DNA of 10,308 nt from Alysiella sp. (GCF_030525755.1 NZ_JAUNEC010000058.1:1-10308); one strand, 5' to 3'; positions 1 through 6,290 are shown, counted from the first letter of the stretch. Made by a program: numbers and translations. Notes: generated from the sequence alone by a model not told the origin.

Positions 1-168
1 AACATAATCACTCCTGCCTATTTTCTCGCCATTTTCAATTTTGCGTTCAGAGACGGATTCGGTTGCAGCAAAAAGGTTAAATAAGGCATATACGCCCACG
101 CCGACAATCGCAATTTGGGCGAGAACGAGAAGGGTAAATAATTGGTAGAGGCTGTAGAGTTTGGGCAT
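1..168 (-). CDS. Hypothetical membrane-anchored protein, N-terminal part (cut by window edge)
   Basis: This is the first 56 codons of a gene that runs off the left edge. I do not recognise the family. The visible protein starts MPKLYSLYQL and has one strong hydrophobic stretch at about residues 9-35 (LFTLLVLAQIAIVGVGVYAL), followed by a polar segment rich in Glu, Ser and Lys (about 38-56). This fits an N-terminal signal anchor or first transmembrane helix. The start at 168 is chosen because it places the hydrophobic segment right at the N-terminus. Only a weak purine stretch (AATAGAA) precedes it. In-frame ATGs at 237 and 243 would add up to 25 residues (starting MRMRTLQNGS); the frame is closed by a stop at 244-246. 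It lies downstream of, and on the same strand as, the Sel1-repeat gene, with a 267-bp gap. Its function cannot be stated from this fragment. Confidence 0.55.
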   Translation of the reverse strand, partial: MPKLYSLYQLFTLLVLAQIAIVGVGVYALFNLFAATESVSERKIENGEKIGRSDYV

Positions 169-178
169 AGCGATAATT

Positions 179-296
179 CTATTTTGCAAAATGTGAAGAA
201 AAAGAGACCGCTTGCTGCCATTTTGCAAAGTTCTCATCCTCATTTAAGGAAGAAGGCGAAGGAAATTGAAACAAAGAATGTGGTTAATTTTTTCAT
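179..296 (-). pseudogene. Possible remnant of a small exported-protein gene (signal peptide plus frameshifted continuation)
   Basis: An ATG at 296 opens an 18-codon frame reading MKKLTTFFVSISFAFFLK before a TGA at 240-242. The charged start and hydrophobic core are exactly what a Sec signal peptide looks like. In the +1 frame the sequence continues with protein-like, non-hydrophobic residues (NEDENFAKWQQAVSFSSHFA) to a TAG at 179-181. Removing one base near 243-248 would join the two parts into a peptide of about 39 residues. No clear Shine-Dalgarno site precedes 296. It could be the 5' remnant of a secreted protein, a real very small peptide, or chance. The evidence is composition only; no family is recognised. 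Confidence 0.25.
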
Positions 297-382
297 AAGG
301 CAACGCTGTACTCTGGTTTAACAAGCCAAATTCTGTAAAAGTTCTCCTTAACCTTACTGATGCAACAACCATTCAAAATCCA

Positions 383-415
383 TTTTGTCATGCATGTACA
401 AACTGAATGACAAAA
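383..415. repeat. 9-bp inverted repeat downstream of the Sel1-repeat gene, possible weak terminator
   Basis: TTTTGTCAT at 383-391 is matched by ATGACAAAA at 407-415 with a 15-base loop. It lies 21 bases past the stop codon of the minus-strand Sel1 gene, where a transcript end would be expected. The stem is AT-rich and no clean T-run follows on the minus strand, so a terminator role is uncertain. Otherwise I see little in the gap 169-435 beyond the signal-peptide-like frame and a repeated TTTGCAAAAT-type motif near 181-230. Confidence 0.35.
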
Positions 416-435
416 CCACAAAAAGAATATTTCCA

Positions 436-1233
436 TCAAACCATTTTGGCTTCCTCTTGCAAAACCCGCAAAGCATATTCTGCATCTTTATCGCCCTGCT
501 CTGCCGCCAATTTCCACCATGTTGCTGCTTGAATGGCATCTTGTACCACACCATTACCTTCTGCATACAATAAACCCAAATTAAATTGCGCGGTCGGTTC
601 ACCTTGTTCGGCAGCTGCCTGAAAATACGCAGCAGCCTGAACGTAATCTTGCTCTACCCCATGCCCTTCTACATAATGAAAACCCAAATTGGTTTGCGCG
701 TCCATATTACCCAATTCAGCAGCTTTTCGGTAATAATTTAAGGCTTTAGCAACATCAGGCGCACAACCCAAACCATCATCAAACACCACGCCCAAATTGT
801 AAAGCGCGTTATCGTCATCTTGCTCTGCCGCTGCTTGCCAATATTCAACTGCTCGCGCATAGCTTTGTGCTACACCCAAGCCTTCAGCATACAAACGCGC
901 CAAATTATTTTGGGCATCAGCATCACCTTGTGCCGCAGCATGTTCATACCATTTAACTGCAGCAACATGGTTTTCATTGTCGTCATGAAGTTCAGCCAAA
1001 GCAAATTGTGCGTCCATATCACCTAATTCTGCTGCTTTTTCATACCACTTAGCTGCCTGAACATCATCAACTGATACCCCCATACCATTTTGATACATAA
1101 AACCAAGCTGATATTGAATGTCTGTATCACTCTCTGCGTAACGCAGTAAAATGGGTAATGCAGCTTTGTAATCACCTTTATCAATATTGGCAAAAGCGGT
1201 ACCCAGTTGCAAATCTTTTAAACTGTATGACAT
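436..1233 (-). CDS. Sel1-repeat (TPR-like) protein, cytoplasmic
   Basis: This 265-residue protein is built almost wholly of Sel1-like repeats, 36-residue helix-turn-helix units that stack into a solenoid for protein-protein contacts. After an N-terminal helical cap (1-36) the units fall at about 37-72, 73-104, 105-140, 141-176, 177-212 and 213-248, with a partial last helix at 249-265. The recurring pattern is DAQxxLGxxYxxGxGVxxDxxxAxxWxxxAAEQGD. Unit 2 is four residues short and lacks the GxGV turn (LHDDNENHVAAVKWY). There is no signal peptide or lipobox, so unlike many bacterial Sel1 proteins it should stay in the cytoplasm. The start at 1233 is preceded by AAGAAAG, a weak ribosome site. 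It follows the deacetylase-family gene on the same strand, separated by a DUS hairpin. The family assignment is secure; the partner and role are unknown. Confidence 0.93.
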   Translation of the reverse strand: MSYSLKDLQLGTAFANIDKGDYKAALPILLRYAESDTDIQYQLGFMYQNGMGVSVDDVQAAKWYEKAAELGDMDAQFALAELHDDNENHVAAVKWYEHAAAQGDADAQNNLARLYAEGLGVAQSYARAVEYWQAAAEQDDDNALYNLGVVFDDGLGCAPDVAKALNYYRKAAELGNMDAQTNLGFHYVEGHGVEQDYVQAAAYFQAAAEQGEPTAQFNLGLLYAEGNGVVQDAIQAATWWKLAAEQGDKDAEYALRVLQEEAKMV

Positions 1234-1261
1234 GGTTTTCTTTCTTAAATTTAGGTTTGTT

Positions 1262-1287
1262 GCTGCCTGAAAGGGGTTTCAGGCAGC
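1262..1287 (-). terminator. Inverted DUS pair forming a hairpin, probable terminator of the deacetylase gene
   Basis: GCTGCCTGAAA (1262-1272) and TTTCAGGCAGC (1277-1287) form a perfect 11-bp stem with a 4-base loop, directly next to the deacetylase stop codon (1288-1290) and 28 bases before the Sel1 start. Inverted DUS pairs acting as transcription terminators are well known in Neisseria. No strong T-run follows on either strand, so it may attenuate rather than fully stop transcription into the Sel1 gene. The arms match the 12-base DUS at 10 and 11 positions. Confidence 0.6.
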
Positions 1288-2337
1288 TTAATAAAATGGA
1301 CTGGCTTTAATCAAACAAGCCAAATGGGCTTTGATGCCACTGGACAAAGTGTTCAAGTTGTACCCCCCTTCCAACACCGACACAATCCGACCATGCGCAT
1401 AACGATTAGCAAGCAACATGATTTTTTGGGTAAACCATTCATAATCATCATCATTTAAATTTAAATGCCCCAAAGCATCGCCTTGATGTGCATCAAAACC
1501 AGCTGAAAGCAAAATCATTTGTGGTTCAAAAGCCTCCAAGCGTGGTAACCACGAGCGTACGACATCACGGAATTCATTACTGCCATCGCCTGCTTTCAAA
1601 GGCGTATTCACAATATTTAGGCTACCTGAAACATTACCCTCACCACAAAATGGGAACAAAGGTGATTCAAACGAAGAGAAAAACAACACACGGGGGTCAT
1701 TACGAAAAATGCTTTCTGTACCATCACCATGATGCAAATCAAAATCCAAAATCGCCACCCGTTCCAAACGATATTGAGCAATCGCATGCATGGCAGCAAC
1801 AGCAACATTGTTAATAAAACAAAAGCCACCCGCACGGTCGGTATAAGCATGATGTCCTGGTGGACGAATGGCACAAAACGCATTTTTTGCCTGTTTTTTC
1901 ATGACCATATCCACCGCTTTAATTGCCGCACCTGCTGCAAAACGCGCTGCTTTAAGCGTATCTCGGCTTAAATAAGTGTCTTCAGCAATTTTCACACTGC
2001 CCCCATTTTCAGGTAGCTTGTGTTCCAAAAATTGCAAATATTGACCCGTATGTACACGCGCCAATTGCACATCTGTGGCTTCAGATGCAGAGATTTTTTG
2101 TAATAAAGACCACACATGTGAACGGCGCAACAGTTTTTCTACCGCCAAAATTCGTTGTGGATTTTCTGGGTGTTTGCTGTCCACAAAATGTGTCAAACAT
2201 TCAGGTGCAGTTATCCAAGCAGTTCGCCCCTTGATATTCAATAAACGCAAGACCTTGGCACGCCAAAAACGGTATTGGCGCAACAGCGGACGAATACATG
2301 ACTCAATTTGGTCAATAAAATAATGAAATTTATACAT
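1288..2337 (-). CDS. Histone deacetylase family protein (Zn-dependent deacetylase / acetylpolyamine amidohydrolase-like)
   Basis: This 349-residue protein belongs to the arginase/deacetylase fold that hydrolyses acetyl-amide bonds on lysine, polyamines or small molecules. The active-site motifs are all present: RPPGHHA with the tandem His at 162-163; AILDFDLHHGDGT, giving predicted zinc ligands Asp200 and His202; SAGFDAHQGD, giving the third ligand Asp282; and LEGGYN with the catalytic Tyr326. By alignment of motifs with human HDAC8 it should be catalytically competent. The core starts near residue 38 (TAWITAPECLTHF), so it carries about 37 extra basic, aromatic N-terminal residues. No other ATG lies before residue 144 and a stop sits just upstream (2347-2349), so the start at 2337 is kept despite no clear Shine-Dalgarno site. 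The substrate cannot be told from sequence; the class II HDAC/AcuC-like bacterial group is the best fit. It lies between folB and the Sel1 gene on the same strand. Confidence 0.93.
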   Translation of the reverse strand: MYKFHYFIDQIESCIRPLLRQYRFWRAKVLRLLNIKGRTAWITAPECLTHFVDSKHPENPQRILAVEKLLRRSHVWSLLQKISASEATDVQLARVHTGQYLQFLEHKLPENGGSVKIAEDTYLSRDTLKAARFAAGAAIKAVDMVMKKQAKNAFCAIRPPGHHAYTDRAGGFCFINNVAVAAMHAIAQYRLERVAILDFDLHHGDGTESIFRNDPRVLFFSSFESPLFPFCGEGNVSGSLNIVNTPLKAGDGSNEFRDVVRSWLPRLEAFEPQMILLSAGFDAHQGDALGHLNLNDDDYEWFTQKIMLLANRYAHGRIVSVLEGGYNLNTLSSGIKAHLACLIKASPFY

Positions 2338-2356
2338 AAAAAGGTTTCAAGCAACA

Positions 2357-2371
2357 TTCAGGCTGCCTGAA
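2357..2371. repeat. Palindromic DNA uptake sequence (DUS) in the folB-deacetylase gap
   Basis: TTCAGGCTGCCTGAA is a perfect 7-bp-arm palindrome around a central T. The plus strand carries the 12-mer AGGCTGCCTGAA (2360-2371, AG-simDUS as I recall it). The minus strand carries AGGCAGCCTGAA (2357-2368, the AG-kingDUS form). It lies 20 bases upstream of the deacetylase start, in the 161-bp gap 2338-2498, where I see no gene and no convincing promoter. Confidence 0.75.
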
Positions 2372-2488
2372 AATGAATGGTTAGTATGATGATAAATGAT
2401 GAGAGCAAGCCACCCTAAACTAGGTGGTCAGATTATTTCTTATCCAATAATTCATATTAAGAGGTTATGATGCCTATTTTTTATTGCT

Positions 2489-2500
2489 TTCAGACAGCCT
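2489..2500 (-). repeat. Degenerate DUS overlapping the folB stop codon
   Basis: TTCAGACAGCCT is the reverse complement of AGGCTGTCTGAA, one mismatch from the 12-base DUS. It overlaps the first bases of the folB stop region (TAG at 2499-2501), a common place for DUS copies in this family. It has no inverted partner nearby, so it is not a terminator on its own. Confidence 0.5.
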
Positions 2501-2849
2501 ACCCACGCCGTCGCTCAATTTCCACGCCTACTTCACGCACCTCACTCAAAATCCCTGGCTTCACGATTTTTACCCGTACCCATTGCACATTAAACTCATC
2601 CAACAATAACGCTGCTGAGTATTCTGCCAAACTTTCCAATAACAGAAAATCACGTTCCGCCAATTCCTCACGCAAACGCGCGCACACCACACCATAATGC
2701 ACTGTATCGCCAATGTCATCATTATCAGCTGCACGTTCAGGCATGGCAATGTCCAAATCAAAAATCAAGGTCTGTTTTTGCATACGCTCCCAATCATACA
2801 CACCGATTAAGGTTTCCACTTTCATGCCATGTAGGAAAATTTTGTCCAT
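2499..2849 (-). CDS. folB: Dihydroneopterin aldolase
   Basis: FolB cleaves 7,8-dihydroneopterin to 6-hydroxymethyl-7,8-dihydropterin and glycolaldehyde in folate synthesis, working as a cytosolic homo-octamer. The 116-residue length is typical. Family marks are visible: the opening MDKIFLHGMKVETLIGVYDW with the pterin-site Glu21 in DWER, HY at 51-52 supplying the active-site Tyr, LLESLAE at 70-76 with the pterin-anchoring Glu, and the catalytic Lys97 in VKP. A weak GGAA lies 11-14 bases before the ATG. It is transcribed away from plsY, the same divergent pairing as in E. coli, and folC, another folate gene, lies just beyond plsY. Nothing looks truncated. Confidence 0.95.
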   Translation of the reverse strand: MDKIFLHGMKVETLIGVYDWERMQKQTLIFDLDIAMPERAADNDDIGDTVHYGVVCARLREELAERDFLLLESLAEYSAALLLDEFNVQWVRVKIVKPGILSEVREVGVEIERRRG

Positions 2850-2870
2850 TTGATTAAGTTCCGTTAGAAT
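2842..2870 (+). promoter_or_regulatory. Predicted sigma70 promoter of plsY
   Basis: TTGTCC (2842-2847) and TAGAAT (2865-2870) are spaced by 17 bases and match the -35 and -10 consensus at 4 and 5 of 6 positions. A start near 2877 would give a leader of about 56 bases before the plsY ATG at 2933. The -35 overlaps the folB start codon. This placement also argues against translation starting at the upstream in-frame ATG at 2876. Confidence 0.5.
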
Positions 2871-2932
2871 AGCGAATGTCGCGCCGTTTATCTAAAATTC
2901 GGCATATTGTAAACGAAAACGGGAGTGCTCGT

Positions 2933-3754
2933 ATGTTCTTCTTGGAAATCTTGATTGTTTTAGTGGCTTATTTTATTGGCTCGCTTTCTGCTGCTTTAAT
3001 TGTGTCAAAAAAACTCGGTATGCCCGACCCACGAAGTTACGGCTCAGGCAATCCAGGTGCCAGCAATATGCTCCGCAGCGGTCGCAAAGATGCTGCCACC
3101 ATGACCTTAATTGGCGATGCACTTAAAGGTTTGGTTGCCGTTTTGATTGCACGTTGTTTAGCATCATGGCTAGACTTGGGTGCAGGCATAGTGGCTTGCT
3201 CTGCCATTGCGGTAGTTGCGGGACACATGTATCCCATATTCTTTGGGTTCAAAGGCGGCAAAGGCGTAGCAACCGCATTAGGGGTATTACTGGGTATGTC
3301 ATTCTGGGCAACATTCTGGGTGGTTTTGATTTGGGGATTTGTTGCATTCAAATTCAAAAAATCCTCACTTGCCGCTCTGGTGGCAGCCGCCTTTGCGCCG
3401 ATGATTACTTTTATCGTATTGCGTGAACACCACGTTACCTCATGGGGTTGGGCAATTACTGCTATTGCCATTTTGGTCTTCATTCGCCATCGCAGCAACA
3501 TCTGTCGCATGTGCAAAGGCGAAGAATTGCTGATTGCTACCGAAGTCAAAAGTGAAAACAGCACAACACAAACCGATGATGCCAGCAATCACACAGCAGC
3601 AAACGATGCAAGCAGCAATGTACTGGAAGAAACCGTGATTGTTTCAGCAGAACAAGAGCCCAAAGAAACGGCAGTGGCTGACGAACAAAATCACACCAGC
3701 AATACCATTACAGAGGAAAAAACAAATGCAACTGCAGAGTCTACTCCTAAATAA
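2933..3754 (+). CDS. plsY: Glycerol-3-phosphate acyltransferase PlsY with long C-terminal tail
   Basis: PlsY is an inner-membrane enzyme that moves an acyl group from acyl-phosphate (made by PlsX, not in this window) to glycerol-3-phosphate, giving lysophosphatidic acid. All three family motifs are clear in this 273-residue protein: GSGNPGASNMLR at 37-48, GHMYPIFFGFKGGKGVAT at 97-114 and IRHRSNICR at 184-192. Hydrophobic segments lie at about 3-24, 57-80, 86-101, 114-139 and 148-163, with a last one at 170-184. The ATG at 2933 is chosen because GGGAG lies 8 bases upstream; an in-frame ATG at 2876 would add 19 charged residues, lacks a ribosome site and overlaps the predicted promoter. PlsY is usually near 200 residues. 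Residues 197-273 form an unusual tail rich in Thr, Ser, Ala, Glu and Asn that is probably disordered. Confidence 0.95.
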   Translation: MFFLEILIVLVAYFIGSLSAALIVSKKLGMPDPRSYGSGNPGASNMLRSGRKDAATMTLIGDALKGLVAVLIARCLASWLDLGAGIVACSAIAVVAGHMYPIFFGFKGGKGVATALGVLLGMSFWATFWVVLIWGFVAFKFKKSSLAALVAAAFAPMITFIVLREHHVTSWGWAITAIAILVFIRHRSNICRMCKGEELLIATEVKSENSTTQTDDASNHTAANDASSNVLEETVIVSAEQEPKETAVADEQNHTSNTITEEKTNATAESTPK

Positions 3755-3793
3755 GGCATCTTAAAACAGCCTCTTCCCAACATATTCAATAGA

Positions 3794-3818
3794 CTGCCTG
3801 AAATCCTGTTTCAGGCAG
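3794..3818 (+). terminator. Inverted DUS pair hairpin after plsY, probable terminator
   Basis: CTGCCTGAAA (3794-3803) and TTTCAGGCAG (3809-3818) form a perfect 10-bp stem with a 5-base loop, 39 bases past the plsY stop and 43 bases before folC. No U-run follows (CATAAAAAGCC), so termination may be partial. The flanks differ from the full DUS at two bases on each arm. Confidence 0.55.
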
Positions 3819-3861
3819 CATAAAAAGCCACTTCAACCCTCTCTTTTTCCTTTCAGGCAAC

Positions 3862-5151
3862 ATGAAAACCCAACGCCACCTAACCGATTGGCTCACTCAT
3901 TTAGAATCTGCACACAACAATGGCTTAATTGACATGGGCTTGGAACGTGTTTCGCACGTTAAAACCGCCATGCAGCTTACGCCATCATGCCCCGTTATCA
4001 CAGTTAGCGGCACTAATGGAAAAGGTTCTGTGTGTGCTTTTTTATCGCGCATCTACACCGAAGCAGGTTACAAAGTTGGCACATTAACCAGCCCACATCT
4101 TTTGCGTTTCAATGAACGCATTGCCATTAATTGTCAAGCTCTTGATGATGAAACCATTGTTACCGCATTTGAGCGAATTGAAAACACGCGTGGTAATACA
4201 TCTTTAACTTATTTTGAATTCAACACATTAGCAGCCGTAGACATTTTCCAGCGTGCCAACGTGGACATCATGATTTTGGAAGTAGGTTTAGGTGGGCGTT
4301 TAGACGCAGTCAATATTTTTGATGCAGATTGTGCTATCATTACCAGCGTAGATTTAGATCACCAAGCCTATTTGGGCAATACAATTGAACAAGTAGGCTT
4401 TGAAAAAGCAGGGATTATGCGTACAAACAAACCTGCTATCATTGGACAAAACGCCCCCGAAAGTTTACAAAATTATGCAACCCAAATTGGCGCACATTTA
4501 CTGTTACCCAAACGCGATTACAATTACACCAAACTGGAAAACCAACAATGGTCTTTCCATTTCCACCCCATTTCAGGCAGCCTCAATATCGCAACACGCA
4601 ACCGCAATGCACTGCCCATACCCGCCTTACGTGGAACTTATCAAATAGGCAATGCAGCATGTGCTTTAGCAGCAATTGAATGCCTAAATCCATTATTACC
4701 TGTGGACATCGGTGCAATTAAACGCGGTTTATTATTAGTGGAAAACGCAGGTCGTTTCCAAGTTTTACCAGGTCGTCCACTTACCATTTTGGACGTGGGA
4801 CATAACCCCCATGCCGCACGCGCTTTACGCCAGAGCCTGATTGCCCTACCCTTTGCAACAAATCGCATCGCCGTATTCAGTATGTTGTCCGACAAAGACA
4901 TAGATGGCGTTTTAACCATCATCAAAGACCAATTTGACGAATGGTTTGTCGCGCCTTTACATCTACCACGCGGCATGAATGCCACTCAATTAAGCGAAAA
5001 ATTAAGCCAACACGGTATTGAAAAAATCAAAATGTTTGACAACATTCAGGCAGCCTGTGCAAATGCTTTATCCCAAGCTACGGAAAATGATAGAATTGTG
5101 GTATTTGGCTCATTTCACACCGTAGCCGAAGCCAATACAATTTGTCGTTAA
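3862..5151 (+). CDS. folC: Bifunctional dihydrofolate synthase / folylpolyglutamate synthase
   Basis: FolC joins glutamate to dihydropteroate and then extends the polyglutamate tail of tetrahydrofolates, using ATP, in the cytosol. It is a Mur-ligase-family enzyme. In this 429-residue protein the P-loop SGTNGKGS is at 49-56, TSPHLLRFNERI at 76-87, the metal and ATP-site region EVGLGGRLDAVN at 140-151, DHQAYLGNTIEQVGFEKAGI at 166-185 (pteroate-binding and carbamylated-Lys region), GRFQ at 297-300, and the C-domain motif DVGHNPHAA at 311-319. The length is usual. The start is preceded by CAGG five bases upstream. Two full DUS copies lie inside the gene (4572-4583, 5045-5056). It opens the folC - (ilvE) - SPOR - cvpA - purF block. 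Confidence 0.96.
   Translation: MKTQRHLTDWLTHLESAHNNGLIDMGLERVSHVKTAMQLTPSCPVITVSGTNGKGSVCAFLSRIYTEAGYKVGTLTSPHLLRFNERIAINCQALDDETIVTAFERIENTRGNTSLTYFEFNTLAAVDIFQRANVDIMILEVGLGGRLDAVNIFDADCAIITSVDLDHQAYLGNTIEQVGFEKAGIMRTNKPAIIGQNAPESLQNYATQIGAHLLLPKRDYNYTKLENQQWSFHFHPISGSLNIATRNRNALPIPALRGTYQIGNAACALAAIECLNPLLPVDIGAIKRGLLLVENAGRFQVLPGRPLTILDVGHNPHAARALRQSLIALPFATNRIAVFSMLSDKDIDGVLTIIKDQFDEWFVAPLHLPRGMNATQLSEKLSQHGIEKIKMFDNIQAACANALSQATENDRIVVFGSFHTVAEANTICR
4572..4583 (-). repeat. Full 12-base DUS inside folC
   Basis: TTCAGGCAGCCT is the reverse complement of AGGCTGCCTGAA. In the folC frame it encodes part of ISGSL (about residues 237-241), in the variable linker between the conserved ATPase core and the C-terminal domain, where insertion of such a word would be tolerated. 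Confidence 0.7.
5045..5056 (-). repeat. Second full DUS inside folC
   Basis: TTCAGGCAGCCT again gives AGGCTGCCTGAA on the minus strand. It encodes the IQAAC region near the folC C-terminus (about residue 395), after the last catalytic motif. Confidence 0.7.
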
Positions 5152-5155
5152 TTTT

Positions 5156-5174
5156 GTTTCAGGCTGCCTGAAAC
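5156..5174. repeat. Palindromic DUS between folC and ilvE, hairpin-forming
   Basis: GTTTCAGGCTGCCTGAAAC is a perfect 9-bp-arm palindrome around a central T, starting 5 bases after the folC stop. The plus strand reads AGGCTGCCTGAA (5161-5172) and the minus strand AGGCAGCCTGAA (5158-5169). With a one-base centre the hairpin must open several inner pairs, so it is a poorer terminator than the spaced pairs, but it may still mark the folC transcript end. Confidence 0.7.
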
Positions 5175-5232
5175 CCAGTTGCCAACATTATCAAGCAGTC
5201 GCCACTTCAATTTTATGAAAGAAAGACACACC

Positions 5233-6234
5233 ATGACTCGCCAAGCCCCACCAGCCGTATTCGGCAGCGTTTTCCATTCTGAAATGCCCATGATTGCCTA
5301 CCAAAATGGTGCTTGGCAGTCTGTAACTTGGCAAGCCTCTAACCAACTCACTCTTGCACCAGGCGCACACAGCCTGCATTATGGCAGTGAATGCTTTGAA
5401 GGTCTCAAAGCATTTCGCCAGATTAATGGCAAAATTGTGTTATTTCGTCCCGAAGCCAATATCACACGCATGCAACAAAGCGCGCAAATTTTGAATTTAC
5501 CACAACCCCAAAAACAAGCATTTATGGAAGCATTGTTAGAGCTAACTCGCCGTGCTGCCGATGAAATTCCCGATGCACCAGGTTCATTGTATTTACGCCC
5601 CACACTGATTGGTACAGACCCCATTATCGGCAAAGCTGGCGCACCTTCCGATACGGCTTTGCTCTACATTCTCGCCTCCCCTGTTGGCGATTATTTTAAA
5701 GCAGGTTCGCCTGTCAAATTATTGGTAGAGACCGAAAATATTCGTTGCGCACCACATATGGGGCGAGTTAAATGTGGCGGCAACTACGCATCAGCCATGC
5801 CTTGGGTACTCAAAGCCAAAGCCGAACACGGTGCAGCACAAGTTTTATTCTGTCCCAAAGGCGATGTACAAGAAACAGGTGCATCCAATTTCGCCGTTAT
5901 TTATCAAAATGAAATCATTACCAAACCACTTACCGATGAATTTTTACACGGCGTAACCCGCGATTCAGTACTCAAAATCGCTGTAGACATGGGCTACACA
6001 ATCAATGAACGCCATTTTACAGTAAACGAAATGCAAACATGGATTGAAAACGGGGCAGAAGCTATTTTAACAGGCACTGCAGCCGTGATTTCACCTGTAA
6101 CATCATTGGTCATCGCTGGCAAAGAAGTGGTAGTTCAAAATACCGAACACGGTAATCGAATCCGCAAAGCCATTACCGACATTCAATATGGTCACGCCGA
6201 AGACAAATACGGTTGGCTGCTTGAAGTAGCCTGA
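5233..6234 (+). CDS. ilvE: Branched-chain amino acid aminotransferase
   Basis: IlvE is a PLP enzyme that transfers the amino group between glutamate and the 2-oxo acids of Leu, Ile and Val, the last step of their synthesis. The 333-residue protein has fold-type IV marks: HYGSECFEGLKAF at 49-61, GSLYLRPTLIGTDP at 117-130, the PLP lysine Lys180 in RVKCGGNYASAM, QETGASNF at 213-220 with the PLP-contacting Glu214, and LTGTAAVISPV at 279-289. Length and the VKCGGNY form resemble the longer, eukaryote-like ilvE_II subgroup rather than the 309-residue E. coli enzyme. The frame is open back to a TTG at 5179, but the ATG at 5233 has a purine run (GAAAGAAAGA) 6 bases upstream and begins where homologues begin (PAVFGSVFHSEMP), so it is preferred. 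No leader-peptide attenuator is seen. Confidence 0.95.
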   Translation: MTRQAPPAVFGSVFHSEMPMIAYQNGAWQSVTWQASNQLTLAPGAHSLHYGSECFEGLKAFRQINGKIVLFRPEANITRMQQSAQILNLPQPQKQAFMEALLELTRRAADEIPDAPGSLYLRPTLIGTDPIIGKAGAPSDTALLYILASPVGDYFKAGSPVKLLVETENIRCAPHMGRVKCGGNYASAMPWVLKAKAEHGAAQVLFCPKGDVQETGASNFAVIYQNEIITKPLTDEFLHGVTRDSVLKIAVDMGYTINERHFTVNEMQTWIENGAEAILTGTAAVISPVTSLVIAGKEVVVQNTEHGNRIRKAITDIQYGHAEDKYGWLLEVA

Positions 6235-6290
6235 TTTTCAAGCAGCATCAATTCAAAACCACCTGAAATCTCGTGTCATATTTTCATTTT

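Noticed and set aside
612..1061. DUS-like cores GCTGCCTGAA inside the Sel1 gene (near 614-623 and 1052-1061)
   Set aside because: They match only 10 of 12 bases and arise where the repeat encodes Gln-Ala-Ala (CAG GCA GC), so coding repetition explains them.
2410..2427. CCACC/GGTGG hairpin in the folB-deacetylase gap
   Set aside because: Only five stem pairs with a bulge and no T-run on the minus strand; too weak to call a terminator.
2467..2697. Plus-strand open frame antisense to folB with AAGAGG just before its ATG
   Set aside because: It overlaps folB, which has all its catalytic residues; the peptide is Ser/Arg/Thr-rich with no family likeness, and the spacing from AAGAGG to the ATG is too short.
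2876..2932. Upstream in-frame ATG for plsY adding 19 residues
   Set aside because: No ribosome site precedes it, it lies at the predicted transcription start, and the ATG at 2933 has GGGAG at good spacing right before the first membrane helix.
5179..5232. Upstream TTG and ATG starts for ilvE
   Set aside because: The extra residues do not look like the family N-terminus, and the ATG at 5233 has a purine-rich ribosome site and the expected start.
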